64,000 nt of DNA from CAZZCU01 sp964652825. Its GTDB lineage: Bacteria; Bdellovibrionota_B; Oligoflexia; Oligoflexales; CAZZCU01. The notes beneath the pieces are model-generated. The model was not told the DNA's origin. It did no database searches and worked only from the letters and a program-made list of their open reading frames with translations. Of this stretch, positions 15,854-24,056 are shown piece by piece (positions within the stretch are counted from its first letter, which is position 1; each line of letters begins with the position of its first letter). Location: positions 1 through 64,000 of the forward strand of contig CAZZCU010000003.1 in the NCBI GenBank assembly GCA_964652825.1, written 5' to 3'. The translations under genes and the position numbers were made by a program.

Positions 15854-17809
15854 GTGATTTTCAATATCATTGAGTCTTATCTGCCGCCCGGTGCGCAGAG
15901 ATTCCTACAATATCCCGCGATGCAGGAACGGATTGAGTTACTAGTTACCAACTCTTTTCCGACTTTGATCTTTTTGTTTTTATTTTGGTGGCTTTCGCGT
16001 CGCCAAAGCAGTGCTCATCTTAAAAAATTCTATCTCTCTATTGTCGTTGTCTTGCCGTTTTTGCTGCGCACATTTAATGGCTATGCCGGTGATTCGCCGT
16101 TTGCCCTCATCTCTTTGGTTGGTGATTTGCTGCTGCCGGTATTGTTGCTTTTGCCGCGTTCATTGTCTCTTTATTGCGTTGCCGAGCGATTATCATGGCT
16201 CACCTTGCTGGCGATCATTGCGATCTCATTACACATGAATATTTACCTTCCACCTGCGGCATTGGTGGCGATACATGCTGTGTTTGTGACTGTTGGTTGT
16301 GTGCGGCTGTGGCGCGATGAATTTGCAGATATATTTTTTGAGCGCAGAGAAGGTTATCCCACTTGGTTGATGATTTTTGTAATCGTGGCCCCCCTGCTCC
16401 CATATATCTTTGCGCCCGCCCCGCCCGATGCGGATATTACATCGCAAGCGGAGATGATGGGGTATCTGTTTCAAGGAAAGAGCTTGTTTCATGCCGAGAG
16501 TGGCTTTTTGGATGAATGGTTCTTTTTGCGTTATCCGGCAGGACTGAGTGTGTTGGGTTATGTTCTGGGGACGATCATCAATATTCGTGCAAGCGAAGCC
16601 TCACTTCTTATTTGGATTGGTACCTGGATTTTTTACATCTTCGCATCAAAACGGATATTCAATGTTTTTGGGTTGCCGAGCTGGCTGGCATACGTATTTT
16701 GTTTAAATCCTATCATTACCGGATATGCTGGTCTGCATGGTGGTCAAGTCCAGGAAATGCTGGCGTACGCACTAGGTATGCTCGCTTTGGCGTCTGCTAT
16801 TGAGCGTCAGTATCGATACCCGTTTGTATTTTTGTCAGCGGCGGCGATCATCCATCCTTTTGTTGCGTTGGTATTTTTTGTTTGTGGGTTAGGTATCTGT
16901 TACTGGGCTTACAAGTTTAGACACGAAATTTCTTCTCGTGCATTTGCGTTGAACATCTTCGCCGGTCTGGTTGCGGTCGGTTATCTGGCAAAGACCACGC
17001 TCGGCGCTTCTGATTTTTTATCGCAGCCAGCTCAGCTTTTACAGGAGATTTCTCCGGAGATATTTTGGCGCAATGTTGTGCACTACGTTAATCATGATTG
17101 CCATGGTGCTCCTTACCTATTGGGTTTAGTCTTTTTTATGCGCAAAAAATCTGCGCACGTCTTCTTGTTGGTCGCTTGGGTCTGTGGCGCGGTTGTGATC
17201 GATGGAGTATTTGGCGATGGGCGTGATTGGGGGAACGTTAGATTTCTAGCTAATTTCAGCATCGTTGGTGCTTGGACTATCATCGCGGCTTTTGGTGTTA
17301 ATCTGTTATTGCAAAAATTTCGTCTAAAATCGGCAATTTGGCCATGTGTATTCGTACTAGCGTGGCTGTTGTACGTAAAAGGCGGATTTCCTTTTAAGCC
17401 GGAATCGGTTTTCACAACTCATACCAATGTGCGCTTGAGTAGATGGATCGATATACAGATGCCTCGTGATATTTTTATTGTTAATATACGTTTTACACCG
17501 AGCGAAGTTGCTCAGGATGGCTTTGGCTTCTATGTGCGCGGCGATGCGCGTCGCGACACATTAATGGCTCGCATCGGTAAACATCAGATAAAACGCGGTG
17601 TTCTTCGATCACGAACCGAGATCAGAGATTGTAAGATGATGATTTTGTCGCCTGATAACATGCTTCAGTGCTTAAAAAATGCCGGCGCAAGGTATGTCTT
17701 TTTTGATGCCCGTCCCGAGAGTCGGGAGTTTATCGCTGGCGTTAAGTCGTGGGAGCCATTGCAACAGGTGGGTGCTTCGGTTTTATATGACTTAGGTGGA
17801 CCCAACTAA
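15854..17809 (+). CDS. Polytopic membrane protein, GT-C glycosyltransferase-like
   Basis: About 651 residues with 11-13 membrane helices in the first 530 residues and a soluble C-terminal domain of about 120. The GTG start follows a G-rich stretch. An acidic site in an early extracytoplasmic loop (PAPPDADITSQAEMMGYLF) resembles the acidic motif of GT-C sugar transferases, which use lipid-linked sugar donors. The C-terminus (SRWIDIQMPRDI onward) resembles the periplasmic domain of such enzymes. The specific reaction is unknown. It lies between a secreted protein and nrfH in the same apparent operon, an unexpected neighbour for nitrite reduction. Confidence 0.7.
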   Translation: MIFNIIESYLPPGAQRFLQYPAMQERIELLVTNSFPTLIFLFLFWWLSRRQSSAHLKKFYLSIVVVLPFLLRTFNGYAGDSPFALISLVGDLLLPVLLLLPRSLSLYCVAERLSWLTLLAIIAISLHMNIYLPPAALVAIHAVFVTVGCVRLWRDEFADIFFERREGYPTWLMIFVIVAPLLPYIFAPAPPDADITSQAEMMGYLFQGKSLFHAESGFLDEWFFLRYPAGLSVLGYVLGTIINIRASEASLLIWIGTWIFYIFASKRIFNVFGLPSWLAYVFCLNPIITGYAGLHGGQVQEMLAYALGMLALASAIERQYRYPFVFLSAAAIIHPFVALVFFVCGLGICYWAYKFRHEISSRAFALNIFAGLVAVGYLAKTTLGASDFLSQPAQLLQEISPEIFWRNVVHYVNHDCHGAPYLLGLVFFMRKKSAHVFLLVAWVCGAVVIDGVFGDGRDWGNVRFLANFSIVGAWTIIAAFGVNLLLQKFRLKSAIWPCVFVLAWLLYVKGGFPFKPESVFTTHTNVRLSRWIDIQMPRDIFIVNIRFTPSEVAQDGFGFYVRGDARRDTLMARIGKHQIKRGVLRSRTEIRDCKMMILSPDNMLQCLKNAGARYVFFDARPESREFIAGVKSWEPLQQVGASVLYDLGGPN

Positions 17810-17825
17810 CACGATGTGAGACGAT

Positions 17826-18278
17826 TTGAAGATCCTCTATCTTTTACCTGTTATCGCCGCGCTTGCACTGGGCTCAACCATTGGTCTGGTTGTTTATACG
17901 TTCAGCTTCGCGAAGGGCGCATCCTATTTATCAAATGATCCAAAGGCCTGTGCCAATTGCCACATCATGTTTGAATACTATGATGCATGGGAAAAGAGCA
18001 GCCACCGTGCGGTCGCTGTGTGCAATGATTGTCACGCCCCGCATGATTTTTTGGGCAAGTATCTCACCAAAGCACTTAATGGTTTCAACCATTCGGTTGC
18101 GTTTACGTTTGGTACATACCAAGATAATTTACGCGCGACGAACCTCAATTCCAAGATTGCCGAAGCCTCGTGTCGCCATTGTCACCAGAGCATAGTGAGT
18201 GCGATTGAGGCACATGGCGATCGAGATGGTGATACGAACTGCATGCGCTGTCACGGCGCCGTTGGGCATCCGCATTAA
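17826..18278 (+). CDS. nrfH: NrfH, tetraheme quinol dehydrogenase of nitrite reductase
   Basis: About 150 residues: one N-terminal membrane anchor and four CxxCH heme sites (CANCH, CNDCH, CRHCH, CMRCH). The first site reads CANCHIM, with the methionine two residues after the histidine that ligates heme 1 in NrfH. This NapC/NirT-type protein takes electrons from menaquinol and passes them to NrfA on the outer face of the membrane. It starts with TTG at 17826, 16 bases after the preceding gene, and nrfA follows closely. Confidence 0.92.
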   Translation: MKILYLLPVIAALALGSTIGLVVYTFSFAKGASYLSNDPKACANCHIMFEYYDAWEKSSHRAVAVCNDCHAPHDFLGKYLTKALNGFNHSVAFTFGTYQDNLRATNLNSKIAEASCRHCHQSIVSAIEAHGDRDGDTNCMRCHGAVGHPH

Positions 18279-18299
18279 GTAAGGACAGGGAGTTTGGGA

Positions 18300-19667
18300 A
18301 TGAAAAGTAAACGATATTGGCTCATCTGGGCGGGAATTACGATTGCTGCATCATTGGCGGCCGCGGCCACCGCGGCACTGCTCATCAATATTTGGACGCG
18401 CCAACAGGAGGCAAAGAGTCCGTATCAACAAATCGTTGAGTTGACGGAAGATATTGATGATCCGGCGGCATGGGGCAAAAATTTTCCGCAGCAGTACGAC
18501 GATTATCGGCGCACCGTCGATCAAGTGCGTACGCGCTATGGTGGTAGCGAGGCGGTTCCCCGCACACCAACATCTGTGGATCCGCGCTCAGTAGTCGCAC
18601 AATCACGTCTCGAAGAAGATCTTCGTCTAAAGACAATGTGGGCTGGCTATGCTTTCTCAAAAGATTTTCGTGAGGAGCGGGGCCATGCTTATATGTTGGA
18701 GGATCAAACTTATACCGAGCGTCAGCATGTGGCGGCGCAACCGGGAACGTGCGTGCATTGTCATGCATCAACTTGGCGGGCGTATCGCACACTGGGTGAC
18801 GGAGACATTACCAAAGGATTTGAAGCTCTCAACAAAATGCCTTATACAGAGGCTCGCCAACATGTTCAGCATGCTGTTGCTTGCATCGATTGTCACAATC
18901 CACAAACAATGGAGTTGCGCGTCACTCGCCCTGCTTTTATCGAGGGCATGCAGCGTTTGAAAGCCAGCCAGGGTATTCCCAACTACGATGTTAATACCAT
19001 GGCGACGCATCAGGAAATGCGCGCATTTGTATGCGGGCAGTGTCATGTCGAATATTACTTTAAGGGTGAGGATAAGCGTCTTTATTTTCCTTGGGACAAG
19101 GGACTTACCATAGAGGCGATTTATTCCTATTACGAAGAGACCGATCATAAAGATTGGCTGCATGCTGATACCGGAGCTCCCGTTCTTAAGGCGCAACACC
19201 CTGAATTTGAGCTCTGGAATCAGGGTATTCATGCGAAATCGGGCGTAACGTGTGCGGATTGTCATATGCCTTACAAACGCGTAGGTGCGATGAAAGTCAG
19301 CGATCATCATATACGCAGCCCGTTGCTCAATATTAATCGCGCTTGTCAGACCTGTCACAAGCAAAGCGAGGATGAAATTCGCAATAGAGTCGAAGAGATT
19401 CAGGGACGAACAGCCACATTGAGAAACACAGCAATGAACGCTCTCATGGCTCTGATCACTGATATTAAGGAGGCGCGTGCTGCCGGCAGAAGCGACACCG
19501 AATTGGCCGCGGCGCAAAAATGGCAACGTAAAGCGCAATTTTTTCTTGATTTTGTCGAGGCCGAAAACTCCTCTGGTTTTCACGCACCGCAAGAAGCGGT
19601 TCGTATTCTGGGTGAATCCATTGACGCGGCTCGACAAGGGCAGAGAGCGTTGAATAGGAAACGTTGA
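18300..19667 (+). CDS. nrfA: NrfA, pentaheme cytochrome c nitrite reductase (ammonia-forming)
   Basis: About 455 residues with one N-terminal signal/anchor and five heme motifs in order: CVHCH, CIDCH, CGQCH, CADCH, CQTCH. It reduces nitrite to ammonium in the periplasm with electrons from NrfH. The calcium site and active-site tyrosine are visible (CGQCHVEYYF, KAQHPE), as is the catalytic histidine (NQGIHAKSGVTC). In most NrfA the first, active-site heme uses CxxCK; here it is CxxCH, a variant known from some NrfA clades. Start chosen at the ATG at 18300, with GGGAG seven bases upstream. A large open frame on the opposite strand is a shadow. Confidence 0.95.
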   Translation: MKSKRYWLIWAGITIAASLAAAATAALLINIWTRQQEAKSPYQQIVELTEDIDDPAAWGKNFPQQYDDYRRTVDQVRTRYGGSEAVPRTPTSVDPRSVVAQSRLEEDLRLKTMWAGYAFSKDFREERGHAYMLEDQTYTERQHVAAQPGTCVHCHASTWRAYRTLGDGDITKGFEALNKMPYTEARQHVQHAVACIDCHNPQTMELRVTRPAFIEGMQRLKASQGIPNYDVNTMATHQEMRAFVCGQCHVEYYFKGEDKRLYFPWDKGLTIEAIYSYYEETDHKDWLHADTGAPVLKAQHPEFELWNQGIHAKSGVTCADCHMPYKRVGAMKVSDHHIRSPLLNINRACQTCHKQSEDEIRNRVEEIQGRTATLRNTAMNALMALITDIKEARAAGRSDTELAAAQKWQRKAQFFLDFVEAENSSGFHAPQEAVRILGESIDAARQGQRALNRKR

Positions 19668-19700
19668 TAGATAGAGTATTGCGTCGGCTTAAGATATTGA

Positions 19701-19892
19701 CAGAGATTCTATTGTGATTTTCTTGGCTTCAGAAAAACCGATGATGATCCCGGGGCTATTGGCGGACAAGTTTTGGAGCACGACAAAAGTGAATTGCTCA
19801 TTCTTCCGTTTGCTAAAGAACGTCTGCCAAATCCGGCTCACTTTGCCTTTGAAGTGGATCATATGAGTCGCTTTCAGGAACTTCGGACGTGA
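19701..19892 (+). pseudogene. Remnant of a glyoxalase/VOC-family gene
   Basis: A frame of 63 sense codons with no start codon reads RFYCDFLGFRK, then GGQVLEHDKSELLILPFA and PNPAHFAFEVDHM, which is typical of the vicinal-oxygen-chelate (glyoxalase) fold. A stop codon directly precedes it and the expected N-terminal strand with its metal His is missing; it ends in a stop after the FEVD strand. I read it as a truncated, non-functional gene left between nrfA and the Cys-repeat lipoprotein. Confidence 0.6.
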
Positions 19893-19931
19893 ATCTGGAG
19901 ATAATGGTTAGGGCATAGTTGGAGCTTCCTT

Positions 19932-20297
19932 ATGAAAAGAGCATCGCTCATCGTGTTTGTCATCTCCACATTTTTTGTGGTGAGTTGTGGTGTGTCACCA
20001 TCGCTGTCAAAGATCACGGAAGCGTCCGCAACGACAAGTCCCGTATTTGCTGATTTGAACGACTGCAAGGCGTTAAGCCTGGGCGCGATCGCTCTTTGTT
20101 CTGGCGAGGATTGTCGCGCCGTTTTGCAGGGTACGCAAAGCCGTTGTCGGTCCAACGATTGTCGTGGCATGGTTTTGAGATCGACTTCATATTGCATGAC
20201 TAATGATTGCCGCGCCTATGTATTGGACAATTGGAGCAATTGTGAAAGTCTCAACTGCCGGGCCGTGATGACCAACAATCCTGGTTTTTGTCGTTAG
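19932..20297 (+). CDS. Lipoprotein made of five 16-residue cysteine repeats
   Basis: About 121 residues. A signal peptide ends in the lipobox FVVSC. After a short Ser/Thr linker come five back-to-back units of 16 residues: NDCKALSLGAIALCSG, EDCRAVLQGTQSRCRS, NDCRGMVLRSTSYCMT, NDCRAYVLDNWSNCES and LNCRAVMTNNPGFCR (one shorter). Each has Cys at position 3 and Cys at position 14, with the consensus DCRA after the first. This could be a disulfide-stapled rod or a metal-binding array on the periplasmic side. GGAG precedes the ATG by seven bases. No known family recognised. Confidence 0.8.
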   Translation: MKRASLIVFVISTFFVVSCGVSPSLSKITEASATTSPVFADLNDCKALSLGAIALCSGEDCRAVLQGTQSRCRSNDCRGMVLRSTSYCMTNDCRAYVLDNWSNCESLNCRAVMTNNPGFCR

Positions 20298-20350
20298 GTA
20301 TTAATCAGTATTTCAATTCTTTAAACTAAATCGATCTGGAGCGTTTCTTT

Positions 20351-21055
20351 ATGTCGAAAGTTATTCTGCATCAACCTCCACCATGTTGGGGTCTGCCAAA
20401 TATGAGTCCATTTTGTGCGAAGCTGGAAACTTACCTTCGCATGGCAGAAATCCCGTATGACGTTGCACCTCCTAACCTCTTGAAGGCTCCCACAAAGAAA
20501 ATGCCGTATATCTCCCATAACGGTAAAATCATTGGCGACTCTGGTTTCATCATCGATTATCTGAAGAAAAATTATGGCGACTCACTTGATGCCAACTTAT
20601 CCAACGAACAAAAAGCTCTGGGGCACATACTTAGACGAAGTATCGAAGAAGGCAGCTACTTCAGTGTCGCGTGGCTTCGTTGGACAGAAGAGTATTCGCT
20701 AACTCACGTTCGAAGCTTTTTTCTTTCAATTCTCCCGAAATTTTTTGGAAAGATGATTTTCAGAAAAATTAGAAAGAATTTTCTCAAAGCGATATGGGGT
20801 CAAGGTACGGGACGACACGCACAAGCAGATATTCTTAAACTGATGAAAGACGACATCGCAGTATATTCAATGATTTTAGGCGATAAGCAATATTTTCTAG
20901 GTGATCAGCCATCATCCATAGACGCAGTGATGTATGGATTCTTGATCAATATTCTCTGGGTGCCTTGGGAGTCTCCGGAGAAGGCTTACGCTAAGTCGTT
21001 TGCGAATTTAGAAAGCTACTGCCTGCGCATGAAAAAAACATACTATAAGGTATAA
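20351..21055 (+). CDS. Glutathione S-transferase-like protein (Fax/metaxin type)
   Basis: About 234 residues. The N-terminal thioredoxin-like domain has PNMSPFCAKLETYLRMAEI and the cis-Pro strand KKMPYISHNGKIIGDS. The C-terminal all-helical domain has the late motif FLGDQPSSIDAVMYGFL. This matches the GST-like group that includes failed-axon-connection and metaxin proteins, widespread in bacteria and without an assigned substrate. GGAG lies nine bases before the ATG. Convergent with the YcgG-DUF1989 gene. Confidence 0.82.
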   Translation: MSKVILHQPPPCWGLPNMSPFCAKLETYLRMAEIPYDVAPPNLLKAPTKKMPYISHNGKIIGDSGFIIDYLKKNYGDSLDANLSNEQKALGHILRRSIEEGSYFSVAWLRWTEEYSLTHVRSFFLSILPKFFGKMIFRKIRKNFLKAIWGQGTGRHAQADILKLMKDDIAVYSMILGDKQYFLGDQPSSIDAVMYGFLINILWVPWESPEKAYAKSFANLESYCLRMKKTYYKV

Positions 21056-21129
21056 GATGTGCGCAGCAAAAGAATCGTTTCAATCTACATCCATTGTCCG
21101 TCGAAAAATACGACAAAGAAAAAACCAGC

Positions 21130-22410
21130 TTATAGGCGTGAGATTATTTGAAAATCAATGGGCTTGCAAACGCCCGCATTACTTTCGGGGTGCGAGCAGG
21201 CAGTTAAGCCGACGATCAGGTCCATTTCCGCACGAAATTCGACGTATGCGCCGGGCTTTGATAGGGGCGGCAGAATCTTAACTTCGCCAGACTCTTGGAC
21301 GCAAACATTCATAAAAATATTGAAAGTTGTACCTATGAGATTCTCGGCAACATCGAAACGACCAAGATGCTTCGCCAAGTTTTCGTGGCAACTCGGATGA
21401 GATTCAGTATTACCCGCTACGGTTTGGAACATTTTCAAACTGCATGGTGGCATCAATAGATCATGCCGACCACATGTGTCATGAGTAATCGCCAGCATGG
21501 GCCGACTTTGATTGGAATAGAGAGTGTGCCCTTTGGTCAAAAATATGTTGTCGGAATAGTCCATAGAACGGCTCGTCGACAAACATTCGAGAGGATTGTC
21601 TGCCGCAGCACAGAATAAATCGGCGACTTGTTGCCCTTGGGGGTCGCGCACGACCAGTATCTGACCTTTACTTAAAGAAAAGGCAGCTCCGCTTTGCCGA
21701 GGTATCTGCCTGGGCAAGTGTTCGAAAGGACATTGCCAATCGGGAGGATTATTTTTGCCGGAGAACTGAATCGATTCCCATTGATCACCGTATTTTTCCA
21801 CCATGGGATTCACCGATCCAAAAAATTTCATCTCCCGCGCTCGGTTTATCTGTACCGTAGACGCGTAAGCGCCACGGCGCTCTAATTCCTCGAACTGATC
21901 ATAAAGGTTAAAAACGATGGCCGTATGTTTAAACTGTCTCGCCTTCCTGGAGCTGACTGGATGCATGCCAACTATAAAAAATGCATCGCCGCCAAAGCTC
22001 GGACAAAAATTGTGTTTAGTCGGATCAGAGCTAAAATTCTTGTCCCAGGGCACGTCGCCAGGTTGTTGAGCGCTGATGCGCGATAGTTCCCGCCAAAGCA
22101 TGCGCTCAAATTCATCTTCGTTAGCAGCCGACGTATCAGGGAAAATCGCCCAGTGCGTCATATACAGCGAAGCAGTGGAGCGCTGTTGCTGACGAAAATA
22201 CAAAAGATCTCGCAAGATTTGTGCGCTGTCGGTGTTTTCGCCCATCAGGCCGGAATAGATGCCCACACAGTAATCGTCGTATTCGAGTGATTTGCGGGCA
22301 GGCATACAGGGATAAGTCTTCTGCCCAACAAACTCGCGAATGTCCGAGAAATACGACTCAACATCCCGCAGGTATTTGGCTGGGACATATAGACATGAGG
22401 ATGGCTCCAA
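21130..22410 (-). CDS. Fusion of a YqcI/YcgG domain with a DUF1989 domain
   Basis: About 426 residues. Residues ~1-215 match the YqcI/YcgG family, which includes heme-dependent N-hydroxylases of arginine-like guanidines (GntA, DcsA): TYPCMPARKSL, GGDAFFIVGMHP, AIVFNLYDQFEEL, NPMVEKYGDQWE. Residues ~235-426 match DUF1989, the urea-carboxylase-associated family that includes the subunits of carboxyguanidine deiminase: DYSDNIFLTKGHTLYSNQSR, THDTCGRHDLLMPPCS, HPSCHENL, NIFMNV and VEFRAEMDLIVGLTAC. The protein may hydroxylate and then break down a guanidine compound, an inference. It starts with TTG, with GGAG six bases upstream. Confidence 0.85.
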   Translation of the reverse strand: MEPSSCLYVPAKYLRDVESYFSDIREFVGQKTYPCMPARKSLEYDDYCVGIYSGLMGENTDSAQILRDLLYFRQQQRSTASLYMTHWAIFPDTSAANEDEFERMLWRELSRISAQQPGDVPWDKNFSSDPTKHNFCPSFGGDAFFIVGMHPVSSRKARQFKHTAIVFNLYDQFEELERRGAYASTVQINRAREMKFFGSVNPMVEKYGDQWESIQFSGKNNPPDWQCPFEHLPRQIPRQSGAAFSLSKGQILVVRDPQGQQVADLFCAAADNPLECLSTSRSMDYSDNIFLTKGHTLYSNQSRPMLAITHDTCGRHDLLMPPCSLKMFQTVAGNTESHPSCHENLAKHLGRFDVAENLIGTTFNIFMNVCVQESGEVKILPPLSKPGAYVEFRAEMDLIVGLTACSHPESNAGVCKPIDFQIISRL

Positions 22411-22616
22411 GAAGATCTCCGTTCAGAGTGCCCTTGATCGCGTTGGAATTTGCAAGGCGTATGCCACCGCCCAGTTCTCTGTGGTTTGCGATGGCGGGAA
22501 ATTTCGGTGTGTGAGTGAATGATTTTGACTACAACCATAGCCAGATTGAGGCCAAAATTGAACCCCAGTAGATGATTGAATTGCGGAGGTTTGCGGAATT
22601 TCTGTGATTTTTTTGA

Positions 22617-23168
22617 CTATGGACTACTCCCGCATGCAGAACTAGGAATCCAGCAGGTCATATCATGCATCGCCGAAGCACTAATATTATCCAAGCATCC
22701 TGACTTAATTGCATCTAAAGACACGCAGTTTACATTGCAGCTGTGCAGCGATACATAATCTGTAGGACGATTGGGAGTTGGATGACTCTTGCACGGAAAG
22801 TTTGGATCGTAACTACTAGTTCTAATCGCCCAAAGGCCGACAGTAATTGTGTTGGTGAAGGCGTAACGATAGCGCATTTTCGCGCAGTCAGTGGTCTTGA
22901 AGCCAATCAACGTGCCAAACTCACCTATACAGCCGTTAACATCCGGGTCGGATAAATTTTGGTCGACGAAAGCTACTCCCTCATTGTTGGAAATCCACGC
23001 GGCTACCAAACTTCGGGCGAATCCACCAATCATGTATGCTTCAGTGCGCGCTGCGCGAATTTTGAAGTCCATCAAAGTCGACATCGCTATGGATGCGAGC
23101 ACACCAATAATGGTGACCACACACATCAATTCGACCATAGAGAAACCCACAGAGCCCTTGTTCCGCAT
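22617..23168 (-). CDS. Type IV pilin-like protein (orphan prepilin)
   Basis: About 183 residues. A short basic leader ends in Gly, followed by FSMVELMCVVTIIGVLASIA, the prepilin peptidase site and hydrophobic spine of type IV pilins and pseudopilins, with the conserved Glu at mature position 5. The globular part has about nine cysteines, many near the C-terminus (SLHSCNVNCV, KSGCLDN, MTCWIPSSACG), suggesting several disulfides. AAGGA precedes the ATG by about five bases. No other pilus genes lie nearby, so assembly depends on machinery elsewhere. Confidence 0.85.
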   Translation of the reverse strand: MRNKGSVGFSMVELMCVVTIIGVLASIAMSTLMDFKIRAARTEAYMIGGFARSLVAAWISNNEGVAFVDQNLSDPDVNGCIGEFGTLIGFKTTDCAKMRYRYAFTNTITVGLWAIRTSSYDPNFPCKSHPTPNRPTDYVSLHSCNVNCVSLDAIKSGCLDNISASAMHDMTCWIPSSACGSSP

Positions 23169-23328
23169 ACTTTCCTTCGTTCAGTTATTTTTCTCGCCGC
23201 CCAAAGAAGACAATAGCTTTGATTCCTCTCGCTTGGTAGTGGGTAACTAGATAAAAAAGTAGGCATGGCCAGTTCATCAGGTAAAATTTGGGTATCTACA
23301 CACCACATTTTACTGCGAGGAAAAGGTC

Positions 23329-23747
23329 ATGCCCTTGGAGAATTTAGCACGTTTTGTGCTCTTGCCGGAACTCCGTCTTAACTACATTTTTAATAAACCT
23401 GGATCTGCTAGGTATTTGGCTGAGAAGGAAAAGCGGGTGGAGTACTGCCACCGCTGTGCTACGCCTTCGACCACGGGCTATGACTCAGAATATCCGGAAC
23501 TAAAAGAGATTATCACTTCAAGGAAGCGGTGTCGGGTCTTTATCGAGTAAGGGGATATAGGCGAGCAGTGCGGGCATTTACAGCACTCACCGACCGATGC
23601 CTGAAGGGCTGGGGCGTGTCACCCACCGCGAAACGAGTAGAACCCCATTTCATTAAGAATAGTGGCGGAGAGAAATGTCGGTTTTCCGAACTGAGTGCTT
23701 TGAGTGGGATTACTTCATTAAGTATCGAATACCATGGAAGAATTTAG
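23329..23747 (+). pseudogene. Probable remnant of an ISL3-like transposase
   Basis: The first frame (23329-23550) reads MPLENLARFVLLPELRL and EYCHRCATPSTTGYD, resembling the N-terminus and zinc finger of ISL3-family transposases. It stops after about 73 codons, where a second frame (23529-23747) takes over with an Arg-rich stretch; the catalytic DDE region is absent. No clear terminal inverted repeats seen. The 690-base gap between the pilin and the DUF4160 gene holds this remnant and otherwise AT-rich sequence with three copies of GTTCTCG. Confidence 0.4.
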
Positions 23748-23821
23748 ACAATTAAAATTGTTCTCGGCATAAAATTTTGTTCTCGAATGTTCTCGGTTTA
23801 AATGAATTTAATATTTTTTAT

Positions 23822-23841
23822 TATTACCTTGTGTGGTAATA
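23822..23841. promoter_or_regulatory. Candidate operator of the DUF4160/HTH pair
   Basis: TATTACC and GGTAATA flank six bases, 20 bases before the GTG start of the DUF4160 gene. An inverted repeat directly upstream of a toxin-antitoxin-like pair is the usual place for autoregulation by the HTH partner. The surrounding AT-rich sequence would suit a promoter. Confidence 0.5.
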
Positions 23842-23861
23842 TTTAACTAGTTGGAGGGCAT

Positions 23862-24056
23862 GTGGCCAAATTTAGGCGTGGTGGGTACGTTTTCATCACA
23901 TGGAAGGGCGATCATGACCCTCGGCACGTTCACGTATTTAAAGATGGTCGCGAGGTCTTAAAATGGAATCTAGAGGCCAGCGTCGTCATGAGTGGGCAAA
24001 TTACTAAGAAGCTCCAGAAGCTCATCGATCAACTAGTTAAGGAAGCTAAACTATGA
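23862..24056 (+). CDS. DUF4160-family small protein, putative toxin
   Basis: A 64-residue basic protein starting with GTG, with GGAGG five bases upstream. FRRGGYVFITWKGDHDPRHVHVF is the DUF4160 signature with its His-x-His pair, followed by a strand and a Lys-rich helix. DUF4160 genes are often next to DUF2442 or HTH genes in pairs thought to be toxin-antitoxin systems. The next gene overlaps it by four bases (ATGA), so translation is coupled. The biochemical activity of the family is not established. Confidence 0.75.
   Translation: MAKFRRGGYVFITWKGDHDPRHVHVFKDGREVLKWNLEASVVMSGQITKKLQKLIDQLVKEAKL

Noticed and set aside
15833..17826. FNR- or NarP-type site directly before nrfH
   Set aside because: The gap before nrfH is 16 bases and no clear palindromic site was seen there or before the operon.
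18768..19637. Long open frame (289 codons) opposite nrfA
   Set aside because: The coding strand carries five heme motifs and conserved NrfA residues; the opposite frame has no recognisable domain and is a codon-bias shadow.
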